A DNA stretch of 5,736 nt from Reyranella sp. (GTDB lineage Bacteria > Pseudomonadota > Alphaproteobacteria > Reyranellales > Reyranellaceae), in NCBI GenBank assembly GCA_030679805.1, contig JAUXST010000746.1, positions 1-5,736 of the forward strand. Reading direction: 5' to 3'. Below, one piece after another: positions 1-5,264 of the stretch. The notes under the pieces are model-generated. The model made no database searches. It saw only the letters and a list, made by a program, of their open reading frames with translations, and was not told the origin of the DNA. Position numbers and translations under genes: made by a program. The stretch's first letter is position 1. Each line of letters opens with the position of its first letter.

Positions 1-336
1 CGACTTCAGGCGTTCGCTCTGCAATTCCGCCATCCGGCCGGCACTGGTCCGCGGAAGGGCGTTACGAACGAAGCGCTGCTTGCCCGACACCTGGGCGTGG
101 AAAGGATGGTCCGAAGGCATGCCTACGAAGCCTGCAACGTATTTGATCTCGGGATGGTCCTCCGCTGCCGTCAGGCGTTCGCATTCATCGACACTGGCAT
201 CGAACGCAATTGCCCTCAATCGCTCGCCAAATATCCGCCATGCCGGATCGATGCCGCCGGAACAGCCCACGTCGATGAAGGTGAAGCGTTCAAGGGTAAG
301 ACTGCCGGCGACGAACGCCGCAAATGCCGTGCTCAT
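1..336 (-). CDS. FkbM-family SAM-dependent methyltransferase, N-terminal part (runs off the window)
   Basis: The first 112 codons are visible and the reading frame is still open at base 1. Residues about 18-30 read FTFIDVGCSGGID, the glycine-rich SAM-binding motif I in the form typical of FkbM proteins. It is followed by AWRIFGERLRAIAFDAS, where the acidic residue of AFDA would bind the ribose hydroxyls. FkbM methyltransferases O-methylate sugars or small molecules and are common in exopolysaccharide and O-antigen loci; the substrate here cannot be read. The ATG at 334-336 was chosen because motif I then lies near residue 20, as is usual. No clear Shine-Dalgarno sequence precedes it. An in-frame TTG twelve codons upstream is a weaker alternative. 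The gene begins 49 nt after the membrane protein gene on the same strand, so it is probably translated from the same message. Confidence 0.8.
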   Translation of the reverse strand, partial: MSTAFAAFVAGSLTLERFTFIDVGCSGGIDPAWRIFGERLRAIAFDASVDECERLTAAEDHPEIKYVAGFVGMPSDHPFHAQVSGKQRFVRNALPRTSAGRMAELQSERLKS

Positions 337-385
337 GACTGAGGACCGCCGATGTTGCCGTGCTTGGCCCAAAACACATTGATCC

Positions 386-2107
386 TCATTTTCCCTGGTT
401 CGCGCGCTGGATTTTGAAGAATGGTCCGGCCACCGGATCGGAAAAGGCCGGACTGCCTGTAAATTTCGAGTGCAGCATTCGGTAGATTGCCTCTGCCTTC
501 TCCTTATTTGCGACGGTTGAAAGCGATGACTCCATGCGCGAAAGGTCCCAGCCCCAAATATCAGACGCCACGACGTCGTATCCGAGGTCCATGACCTTCT
601 CGATCTGACGCTGCAAATCGTCGGCAAGCTCCTGCGGAGTCAAACTCGACTTGTTCACGGGCCCGCTGACGAGCGCCAGCACCTTGAATTTCGTTTGGGG
701 CGTCGGTGACGGACCCAAGGTGGCAAAGTAATCCCATCGACCATTCCAATGGTAGAACATTTTAGAGATCGTTGCCTCGAAGCCATGAAGCAGAAAAACC
801 GTTCGCGCCGGATCTGCTTCGCGTTCCAGTCGATCCAGTGCGAGCCGCCAGGCCGTATCGACGCCGCGCAGCGGCACCATCATCCAGATGTTGTAGGAAA
901 GTAGCAAAAGCCCGAACGTTGCGCCTGTTGTAAAGGTAATGGCAGGGTGACGTCGTACTGCAAATGCAACGACAAGTGCCCATGCAATCGTCAGCCAGGA
1001 CATTACATTGATCTGCATCTGTGGGTCCTGCGGCTGCGAATAGAGGTTGAGAACCTCTCCCGCGCCGAAAGTAATCCCGAATACCACCGCCAGGATGCGA
1101 GCATCGATTGCCTCACGGTGATGCCACAATATTGCCAACGCACCAGCGGCCAAAATCAGAATAATCGCACTGGCAGCGATCAGTTCTCGCAACATCCGGT
1201 AAATGATGTCGAAGTCGCTGATGTTGCTTCCACCGGCCAGGTACTCACTCATTCCAAACCAAAGAAATCCGACTTTATGCAGGTTGAACCCGGACCACCC
1301 TGAATTGATGCCTTTGCCGGTCCACAGGAGGTCGATCACTGATGGAACGTTGTTGGGTTGTGGCCCCCAGAGCGACATGACGATCCAGGTGAAGGCGACC
1401 ATCGTGACGAGAAATAGGGCGATCCTGCCCAACCGCTGCAACGCATGCCCAGGCCCGAGCGCGAGTGCTATCAGCATCGCCGGCAGCGTCGGAAACATTA
1501 GACGCCACTCGAACATCCATGCGACGGTGAAGAGGATGGCAACCAAACAGACGCGCGTTCGCGTTGGACGGACGAACCACACGCTGGCCAGCGCCATCGA
1601 CGCGAACAGCAACGTATACGACGGCATGATGTCTTCGTTGCTGATCGCGAGATTGAGGAAGAATGCACTGGCGAGGTGGAAGAGGACCGCCAACCAAGCA
1701 ACGAGACGGCTTTGCGTGATCTCGCGAACGAGCATGTAGACGATACAGAGGCAGAGCGCAGCGCTGAAGGCATTGACGACCGATAGCTGACGTCGCGGGT
1801 CAGCGGCGAAAACGCCGATCAAGTCGAGCAGTCGGCAAAATACCCCGACGAACGGAAAATATAGATAGTTCGACGGATCGAGCGGGGCCGTCGACGGATT
1901 GGAGATCCAAGGCTTTGCCTGGCTCGCCTTGAAGATGCCATTGCCGGTAATGCCCTCGGCATTGTCCAGCCAAGACATCAAGGCGATGAGTCCGGCAAAC
2001 CCGACGACGAAAATAAGGAGGAGATCGATGCGGCGCCCATATGATGAGGCCTCTCTCGTTTGGCCCGTTGAAAATGAGGTTGCTATCGAAGTTGGTGGAA
2101 TATTCAC
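386..2107 (-). CDS. Multi-pass membrane protein resembling GT-C glycosyltransferases
   Basis: 573 residues. Hydrophobic spans lie near residues 27-47, 83-100, 110-127, 134-155, 163-180, 184-217 (one or two spans), 227-247, 308-328, 336-353, 368-384 and 391-411. A soluble tail of about 160 residues follows (415-573). The first outer loop contains SWLDNAEG, and a later loop contains SNEDIMPS; acidic residues in such loops are a feature of GT-C enzymes, which use polyprenyl-phosphate sugars in the inner membrane. No specific family signature is certain, so a polysaccharide-handling membrane protein of another kind is possible. The start is GTG at 2105-2107, supported by AAGG at 2116-2119 with an 8-nt spacer. 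The gene leads the FkbM gene on the same strand and diverges from the H-NS gene. Its product probably works at the cytoplasmic membrane in surface-glycan assembly; the exact reaction is inference. Confidence 0.75.
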   Translation of the reverse strand: MNIPPTSIATSFSTGQTREASSYGRRIDLLLIFVVGFAGLIALMSWLDNAEGITGNGIFKASQAKPWISNPSTAPLDPSNYLYFPFVGVFCRLLDLIGVFAADPRRQLSVVNAFSAALCLCIVYMLVREITQSRLVAWLAVLFHLASAFFLNLAISNEDIMPSYTLLFASMALASVWFVRPTRTRVCLVAILFTVAWMFEWRLMFPTLPAMLIALALGPGHALQRLGRIALFLVTMVAFTWIVMSLWGPQPNNVPSVIDLLWTGKGINSGWSGFNLHKVGFLWFGMSEYLAGGSNISDFDIIYRMLRELIAASAIILILAAGALAILWHHREAIDARILAVVFGITFGAGEVLNLYSQPQDPQMQINVMSWLTIAWALVVAFAVRRHPAITFTTGATFGLLLLSYNIWMMVPLRGVDTAWRLALDRLEREADPARTVFLLHGFEATISKMFYHWNGRWDYFATLGPSPTPQTKFKVLALVSGPVNKSSLTPQELADDLQRQIEKVMDLGYDVVASDIWGWDLSRMESSLSTVANKEKAEAIYRMLHSKFTGSPAFSDPVAGPFFKIQRANQGK

Positions 2108-2373
2108 AGGTTATACCTTGTGTCGGACAAGCAGCTGGTTTGAAAGGGCAGCCTATTGGCTTGGGATAGTTCTCGCAATCGAGGCACGACGAGATTGCAA
2201 GCGGAACTGTACCCGCGATGTCATCGGCAGGGGCGGCACTTGAACGGTCGGAAGATCCGCTGCCATATGTTTGGTGCTTCGAGCCGCCGCCTGTTGGTCG
2301 CTGGCCGCGATGGACATTGCCTGCCAAGATGTGCTTGAGAGCGCAGTTCAGTTTTCAGCAACGAGAAAGATCC
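2108..2373. other. Divergent intergenic region between the membrane protein and H-NS genes
   Basis: This stretch must hold the start signals for two diverging genes. On the plus strand TTGAAC at 2240-2245 followed after 18 nt by CATATG (2264-2269) is a weak promoter candidate for the H-NS gene, with only three matches in the -10. On the minus strand I see no convincing -35/-10 pair for the membrane protein gene. No coding frame here looks real. Confidence 0.4.
2116..2119 (-). promoter_or_regulatory. Ribosome binding site deciding a GTG start
   Basis: On the minus strand AAGG stands 8 nt before the GTG at 2107-2105. No ATG in this frame lies nearby upstream, so this site supports the GTG start of the membrane protein gene. 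Confidence 0.5.
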
Positions 2374-2706
2374 ATGCCCCGACAGACGTCTCTTAAAGCC
2401 ATCGAAGCCAAGATCAAGGAATTGGAAGCCATCGCCGAAGAGCTCAAGCGCGTGGAGAAGCCCGGTATCAAGGAACTCAAGGCGGTTGTCGCAAAATTCA
2501 GGCTGACACCGGCCGACATCACGCTCGCCCTGAGGAGGCGCACCATAAGGCTCAATGAAAAGGGCCCCGCGAAGGGGACCAAACTGAAGCCCAAGTACCG
2601 CAACCCTGCAAAGAAAAGCGAGACGTGGGCAGGCCGTGGTTTGAGGCCGAGGTGGGTCGTCGAACTGATGAAACAGGGCAAGAAACTGGAAGACTTCGCT
2701 GTCTAG
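2374..2706 (+). CDS. H-NS family histone-like nucleoid-structuring protein
   Basis: 110 residues, a normal length for proteobacterial H-NS-like proteins. Residues about 6-28 are rich in K, E, L and I in heptad-like order and should form the N-terminal dimerisation coiled coil. Residues 55-75 are a basic linker. Residues 74-110 are the H-NS DNA-binding domain: KYRNP, then TWAGRGLRPRW (84-94) and the ending GKKLEDFAV. The usual core is TWxGRGxxPRW, with an arginine often after the second glycine; here it is L90, with R91 next. Such proteins bind AT-rich or curved DNA and silence acquired genes. The ATG at 2374 was chosen because the coiled coil begins there; the 52-residue in-frame extension from 2218 looks unlike protein. 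A purine-rich GAGAAAGA precedes the start. The gene stands alone on the plus strand between glycan genes read the other way and an IS remnant. Confidence 0.93.
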   Translation: MPRQTSLKAIEAKIKELEAIAEELKRVEKPGIKELKAVVAKFRLTPADITLALRRRTIRLNEKGPAKGTKLKPKYRNPAKKSETWAGRGLRPRWVVELMKQGKKLEDFAV

Positions 2707-2780
2707 TCTCGGCGTATAACGACGTACAGCATCGTGGCAGGCCTGAGGAGGTCAGCGGCACCATGTAGGACGCACACTTG

Positions 2781-2791
2781 GAGCATTCGTC
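2781..2791 (+). repeat. Left terminal inverted repeat of the IS630 remnant
   Basis: GAGCATTCGTC matches the complement of 3722-3732 at 10 of 11 positions, and weaker similarity continues inward. It lies 90 bp before the transposase start. Confidence 0.6.
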
Positions 2792-2880
2792 TTGTGAGAT
2801 GAATCGAATGTGATCGGGCGGGCGATTCCGGCTGACGGCGGATTGTGACTCTATGGGCGCCTGTGATTTGAGAGGTGAGC

Positions 2881-3719
2881 ATGGGCGCGGCACATTCGAA
2901 CGATCTTCGTATCCGGGTAGTGGCGGAGGTTGCGTCGGGGAGGATGTCGCGGCGCCAGGCGGCGGCGCACTTCCGGGTGAGCGCGGCGTCGGCGATCCGC
3001 TGGGTGGAGTTGAAGGAAGAGACCGGCGGTATCAGTCCGCGACCGCGGGGCGGCAAGAGCCAGTCGCCGCTGGAGCTGCATTCGGTGTGGCTTTTGGACC
3101 TCACCGCCCGGGAGGGTGATCTGACCTTGGCCGAGATCGTACGGCGGATCCTCGAGGGTCTGAACCTGTCGACGACCGAGGCTTCGATCCGGCGGTTCTT
3201 CATACGCCACAAGATCAGCTTCAAAAAAAACCCTGCATGCCGCCGAGCAAGGGCGGCCAGACATCGCCGAGGCGCGGCGATGCTGGAAGGCTGACCAGGC
3301 CCAGCTCGATCCCCGAAAGCTCGTCTTCGTCGATGAGACCGGAGCCAACACCAAGATGGTCCGCGCCTATGGCCGCGCTCCCAGGGGCCAAAGGCTGTTC
3401 GCCAAGAGACCCTTCGGCCACTGGAAGACCGGCCCTCCAGCAAGGAGAAATCGTGATGATGGACAATCTGCCCGCTCACAATGGCGAGGCGGTTGCCAGG
3501 CTCATCGAGGACAAGTGCCCAAGCTTCTCTTCCTGTCGCCCTACTCGCCAGACCTCAACCCCATCGAGCTGGCCTTCGCCAAGCTCAAGAACTCCCTGCG
3601 AAAGGCTGCCGAGCGTACCGTCGACACTCTGTGGGATCGTATCGTCATCATCCTCGAAGACTTCTACTCCGCAGGAATGCGCAAACTACTTCTGCCATGA
3701 CGGATATGCCGCTACTTAA
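2881..3719 (+). pseudogene. IS630-family DDE transposase, broken by frameshifts and a deletion
   Basis: The ATG at 2881 follows a good AGAGGTG ribosome site at 2871-2877. Residues 1-117 hold the helix-turn-helix region (SRRQAAAHFRVSAASAIRWV) and RRFFIRHKISFKK. The frame is lost four times. (1) At an A8 run (3223-3230), where seven A's would continue into TLHAAEQGRPDIAEARR. (2) At about 3431-3436, where some 35 codons expected between HWKT and QQGEIVMMDNLPAH are missing. (3) At about 3515-3520, a one-base loss before KLLFLSPYSPDLNPIE. (4) Near 3665, an extra T before TPQECANYF and the natural stop TAA at 3717-3719. All three DDE positions remain encoded (VDETG, MMDNLPAH, DLNPIE), but in two different frames. 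An active enzyme from this copy is very unlikely. Confidence 0.9.
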
Positions 3720-3721
3720 GT

Positions 3722-3732
3722 GACGAATACTC
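3722..3732 (-). repeat. Right terminal inverted repeat of the IS630 remnant
   Basis: Read on the minus strand this is GAGTATTCGTC, matching the left end at 10 of 11 positions. It begins 2 bp after the transposase stop and is followed by TA (3733-3734), the expected IS630 target dinucleotide. Confidence 0.65.
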
Positions 3733-3798
3733 TAGCCGGGCTTGACCGACCCAAAACGGGATATCGCGGGACGTAGCCGGAATGAGGCGAGCGGCGCG

Positions 3799-3815
3799 GC
3801 CGGACTCGAACCGGC
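3799..3815 (-). other. Hairpin identical in form to a tRNA T-arm
   Basis: On the minus strand the bases read GCCGG TTCGAGT CCGGC: a 5-bp stem, the conserved TTCGA loop and the G53-C61 closing pair of a canonical tRNA T-arm. I could not build a full tRNA around it. The next seven bases (CGCGCCG) find no acceptor partner, no CCA follows, and the possible anticodon region is the end of the small gene at 3834-3965. It could be a tRNA fragment, an attachment-site relic or simply a stable hairpin ending the small-gene transcript. Confidence 0.35.
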
Positions 3816-3826
3816 GGCCGTCACGA

Positions 3827-3845
3827 TGGCGGACTAGAGTCGCCA
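3827..3845 (-). other. Hairpin spanning the stop codon of the second small membrane-peptide gene
   Basis: TGGC and GAC pair with GTC and GCCA around a 4-base loop with a single bulged G at 3831. The stop codon of the 43-residue gene lies in this hairpin. There is no T-run after it, so it is not a classical terminator. With the T-arm-like hairpin 11 bases further on, it could slow 3' decay or end transcription. Confidence 0.3.
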
Positions 3846-3965
3846 CCCGCCCATCTCTCGCCCGATCCGATGCAGTTTCCATCGGTCATAGTTGTTGCTT
3901 ATGAAAAGCAGGATGAGCATCCCGAAAGCGCCGCCTAGGGCGCCCTGAAGCACAATCCACCACAT
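3834..3965 (-). CDS. Small membrane peptide, 43 aa, family unknown
   Basis: I do not recognise this protein. Residues 2-23 form one hydrophobic span beginning MWWIVLQGALGG, with closely spaced glycines (G8, G11, G12, G15, including a GxxxG pattern) that suit helix packing. Residues 24-43 (from SNNYDRWK to the end) form a short tail with many basic residues and Trp30 and Trp41. The positive-inside rule predicts the N-terminus outside and the tail in the cytoplasm. The ATG at 3963-3965 comes 3 nt after the stop of the preceding 49-residue gene, and AGG at 3972-3974 gives a 6-nt spacer, so the two are probably translationally coupled. The size and layout resemble phage lysis, toxin or membrane-protein regulator peptides, but no signature decides between them. 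Confidence 0.55.
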   Translation of the reverse strand: MWWIVLQGALGGAFGMLILLFISNNYDRWKLHRIGREMGGWRL

Positions 3966-3968
3966 GGC

Positions 3969-4118
3969 TCACCTACCGCCGTAGCGAAACCAAAGCGCCC
4001 AAATTGCGTTGGCGCCGACTACGAAGAAAAACGGCCCGGCAATGGCCCCGCTCAGCAGCGCGACGATGCTGATTTCTGCCGCTGCCAGTTCTAGGATCGC
4101 TAGTGCTTGTGCCAGCAT
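3969..4118 (-). CDS. Small membrane peptide, 49 aa, family unknown
   Basis: I do not recognise this protein. Residues 1-15 (MLAQALAILELAAAE) could form an amphipathic helix. Residues 16-42 are strongly hydrophobic (ISIVALLSGAIAGPFFFVVG and onward) with Pro29 in the middle, so either one long span or a tight hairpin in the membrane. The end WFRYGGR is basic. The ATG at 4116-4118 has a strong GGAGG ribosome site at 4128-4132 with a 9-nt spacer. It is the first gene of a pair; its stop lies next to the ribosome site of the 43-residue gene. The evidence for coding is the two well-placed ribosome sites, the tight spacing and the plausible membrane topology of both products. The short length means chance cannot be excluded. 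Confidence 0.55.
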   Translation of the reverse strand: MLAQALAILELAAAEISIVALLSGAIAGPFFFVVGANAIWALWFRYGGR

Positions 4119-4127
4119 GTGCGGCCC

Positions 4128-4132
4128 CCTCC
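4128..4132 (-). promoter_or_regulatory. Ribosome binding site of the 49-aa membrane-peptide gene
   Basis: GGAGG on the minus strand, 9 nt before the ATG at 4118. It is the strongest ribosome site in the window and a main reason to accept this short gene. Confidence 0.5.
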
Positions 4133-4297
4133 CCGGATGGATAGTGGCAGTATCGACCGGGGCGCTCCACCAGATTATTTGGGGCGACCGTTCGATTGTG
4201 TGTCGGGGCCGGGTACTAACGGCGTCGCATGGCCTTCAGTGTATCGGCGTGGAGTGCGTTGGCAGTGGCATTAGGGCGGGCTGCAAATAGTTCCGCC

Positions 4298-4316
4298 AAA
4301 ACGCTTAGGTGCGTTT
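4298..4316 (-). terminator. Possible Rho-independent terminator after the methyltransferase
   Basis: On the minus strand AAACGC and GCGTTT form a 6-bp stem around a 6-base loop, and the 3' arm ends in four T's. It lies about 19 nt beyond the methyltransferase stop. The stem is short and the T-run is brief, so it would be weak. Confidence 0.4.
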
Positions 4317-4334
4317 GCTACCTAGCGCCGGAGG

Positions 4335-5075
4335 TCAGTCCGTCCGCGCCGCCACGATGATAAGCGAGCCGCCGAACGGCAGGCTGAGACCAGCGGCGAT
4401 GGTCGCACGCTCGATCGCGAGGGCACTCGAGAATATCGCGTCGAGCCAGTGTGGATAGTCGTGCACGTCGCTTTCGGCGCCGTCCCGCTCGATCAGTCGA
4501 TGGAGAAGCATCAGGGGAAACAGCAGCGTGTTCCAGTAGCTCGCGCGAAGGACACGGAACCCTTGCCCGGTAAGCAGGGCGCGAGCCTGACCTCGCGTGA
4601 AGCGCCGGGCATTATGGGTACGCTTGTCGTGCGCCGAGAACATCCATTGATAGGCTGGCAGATTGAAGATCGCGATGCCGCCGGGCTGAAGACAGCGGCG
4701 CGCTTCCTTGAGTGCCCGCACCGGATCGACTTGGTCATGGCAAAGCACGTCAAGTGACACGTAGGCGCTCAATGCTCCGTCGCCGATCGGCATTTCATTG
4801 ACCGACCCCGAGGCCACCGGCCTGCCGGCCTTGCCGGCTGCCAGCGCCGCCGCGACGGGGTCGTAGTCCAGACCGAGCGTCGGCCGGCCGGCCACGGTCG
4901 CACCCAGTACGCGGAGCATGCCACCCGTGCCACAGCCTGCATCGAGCACTGGACCGGCAGCGGGCGAGCCGGCGAGTGCCCGAGCGACCTGACTGGCGGC
5001 CAGCGCACGCAGTCCACGGTACCACCACATGCGGTCCTCGACCGCATTCATGCGCTCGTATTCAGCCCGCTCCAT
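4335..5075 (-). CDS. Class I SAM-dependent methyltransferase of surface-glycan type
   Basis: 246 residues from the chosen start. VLDAGCGTGG (43-52) is SAM motif I, LGLDYD (67-72) carries the acidic ribose-binding residue, and LQPGGIAIFNLPAY (129-142) is the post-motif strand region. The entry sequence YERMNAVEDRMWWYRGLR and the later HDKRTHNARRFT and SYWNTLLFP are typical of methyltransferases found beside glycosyltransferases in polysaccharide loci. The substrate is unknown. A GTG at 5163-5165 would add 30 residues, but those codons include AGA, ATA twice and ACA, unlike the GC-rich codons of the gene body, and they hold a promoter-like sequence. I therefore prefer the ATG at 5073-5075, with GGAGG 11 nt upstream. 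The dehydrogenase gene upstream ends 189 nt away on the same strand. Confidence 0.9.
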   Translation of the reverse strand: MERAEYERMNAVEDRMWWYRGLRALAASQVARALAGSPAAGPVLDAGCGTGGMLRVLGATVAGRPTLGLDYDPVAAALAAGKAGRPVASGSVNEMPIGDGALSAYVSLDVLCHDQVDPVRALKEARRCLQPGGIAIFNLPAYQWMFSAHDKRTHNARRFTRGQARALLTGQGFRVLRASYWNTLLFPLMLLHRLIERDGAESDVHDYPHWLDAIFSSALAIERATIAAGLSLPFGGSLIIVAARTD

Positions 5076-5112
5076 GGTGCGAGGGCCCTCCGCAAAACCT
5101 ATGCTTGCGTTT

Positions 5113-5141
5113 GTTATGATGTCTTCGCTGGATCTTGCCAA
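5113..5141 (-). promoter_or_regulatory. Sigma-70-like promoter for the methyltransferase gene
   Basis: On the minus strand TTGGCA (5141-5136, five of six consensus bases) is followed after 17 nt by CATAAC (5118-5113, four of six). Transcription would begin near 5106 and leave a leader of about 30 nt before the ATG at 5075. This fits the shorter protein start. Confidence 0.4.
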
Positions 5142-5221
5142 CTCGTCGCAATCGACATCCGACACGCTGCTCCATCTTCGCAGCTATGGCGCAGTGCAGT
5201 TCCAGAACAGCAGGCGTGCCA

Positions 5222-5245
5222 CGCCTCGCCACAACCCGCGAGGCA
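5222..5245 (-). terminator. Hairpin after the nucleotide-sugar dehydrogenase gene
   Basis: GCCTCGC pairs with GCGAGGC (7 bp, plus one G-U pair) around an 8-base loop, starting 19 nt after the stop codon. No T-run follows, so it may be a weak or Rho-aided terminator or a 3'-protecting hairpin. Confidence 0.35.
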
Positions 5246-5264
5246 GGATGCGGAGTCTCGCCGC

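Larger units (their letters stand above)
2781..3732 (+). mobile_element. Decayed IS630-family insertion sequence
   Basis: About 952 bp, bounded by imperfect terminal inverted repeats: GAGCATTCGTC at 2781-2791 and the complement of GAGTATTCGTC at 3722-3732 (10 of 11 bases match). IS630 elements insert at TA and duplicate it. The right flank has TA at 3733-3734, while the left flank has TG at 2779-2780, one mutation from TA. The body holds a transposase pseudogene in the plus orientation. Allowing for about 100 bp of internal deletion, the parent element would have been just over 1 kb, normal for the family. The transposase assignment is firm from its motifs; the exact ends are inferred from the repeat match alone. 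Confidence 0.8.

Noticed and set aside
1800..2327. A 175-residue minus-strand reading frame overlapping the start of the membrane protein gene
   Set aside because: It is out of frame with a convincing multi-pass protein, has low-complexity composition and shows no recognisable motif.
2218..2373. A 52-residue N-terminal extension of the H-NS protein
   Set aside because: The added sequence is rich in W, P and C and unlike H-NS; the coiled coil begins at the ATG at 2374 and the length then matches the family.
3223..3230. Programmed frameshifting or transcriptional slippage at the A8 run of the transposase
   Set aside because: Slippage could restore only the first shift; the later deletion and two further shifts would still prevent a functional product.
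2703..3479. A 258-residue minus-strand reading frame antisense to the transposase
   Set aside because: It is rich in Arg, Ser and Pro, typical of the antisense of GC-rich coding DNA, while the other strand carries clear transposase motifs.
3732..3824. A 30-residue minus-strand frame from a GTG to a stop at the IS junction
   Set aside because: No ribosome site, low-complexity A/P/S/R composition, and a stop that falls in the IS boundary; nothing supports translation.
3799..3886. A full minus-strand tRNA with a CUA anticodon, suggested by GGCGA-CTCTAGT-CCGCC and the T-arm at 3799-3815
   Set aside because: Only four of five anticodon-stem pairs form, no D-stem can be built, the acceptor strands mismatch, and the supposed CUA is the stop codon region of a small gene with a good ribosome site.
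4149..4172. A plus-strand tRNA 3' end ending GCTCCACCA, as in tRNA-Ala
   Set aside because: The T-loop is out of register with the CCA end and the T-stem arms do not pair, so the match is probably chance.
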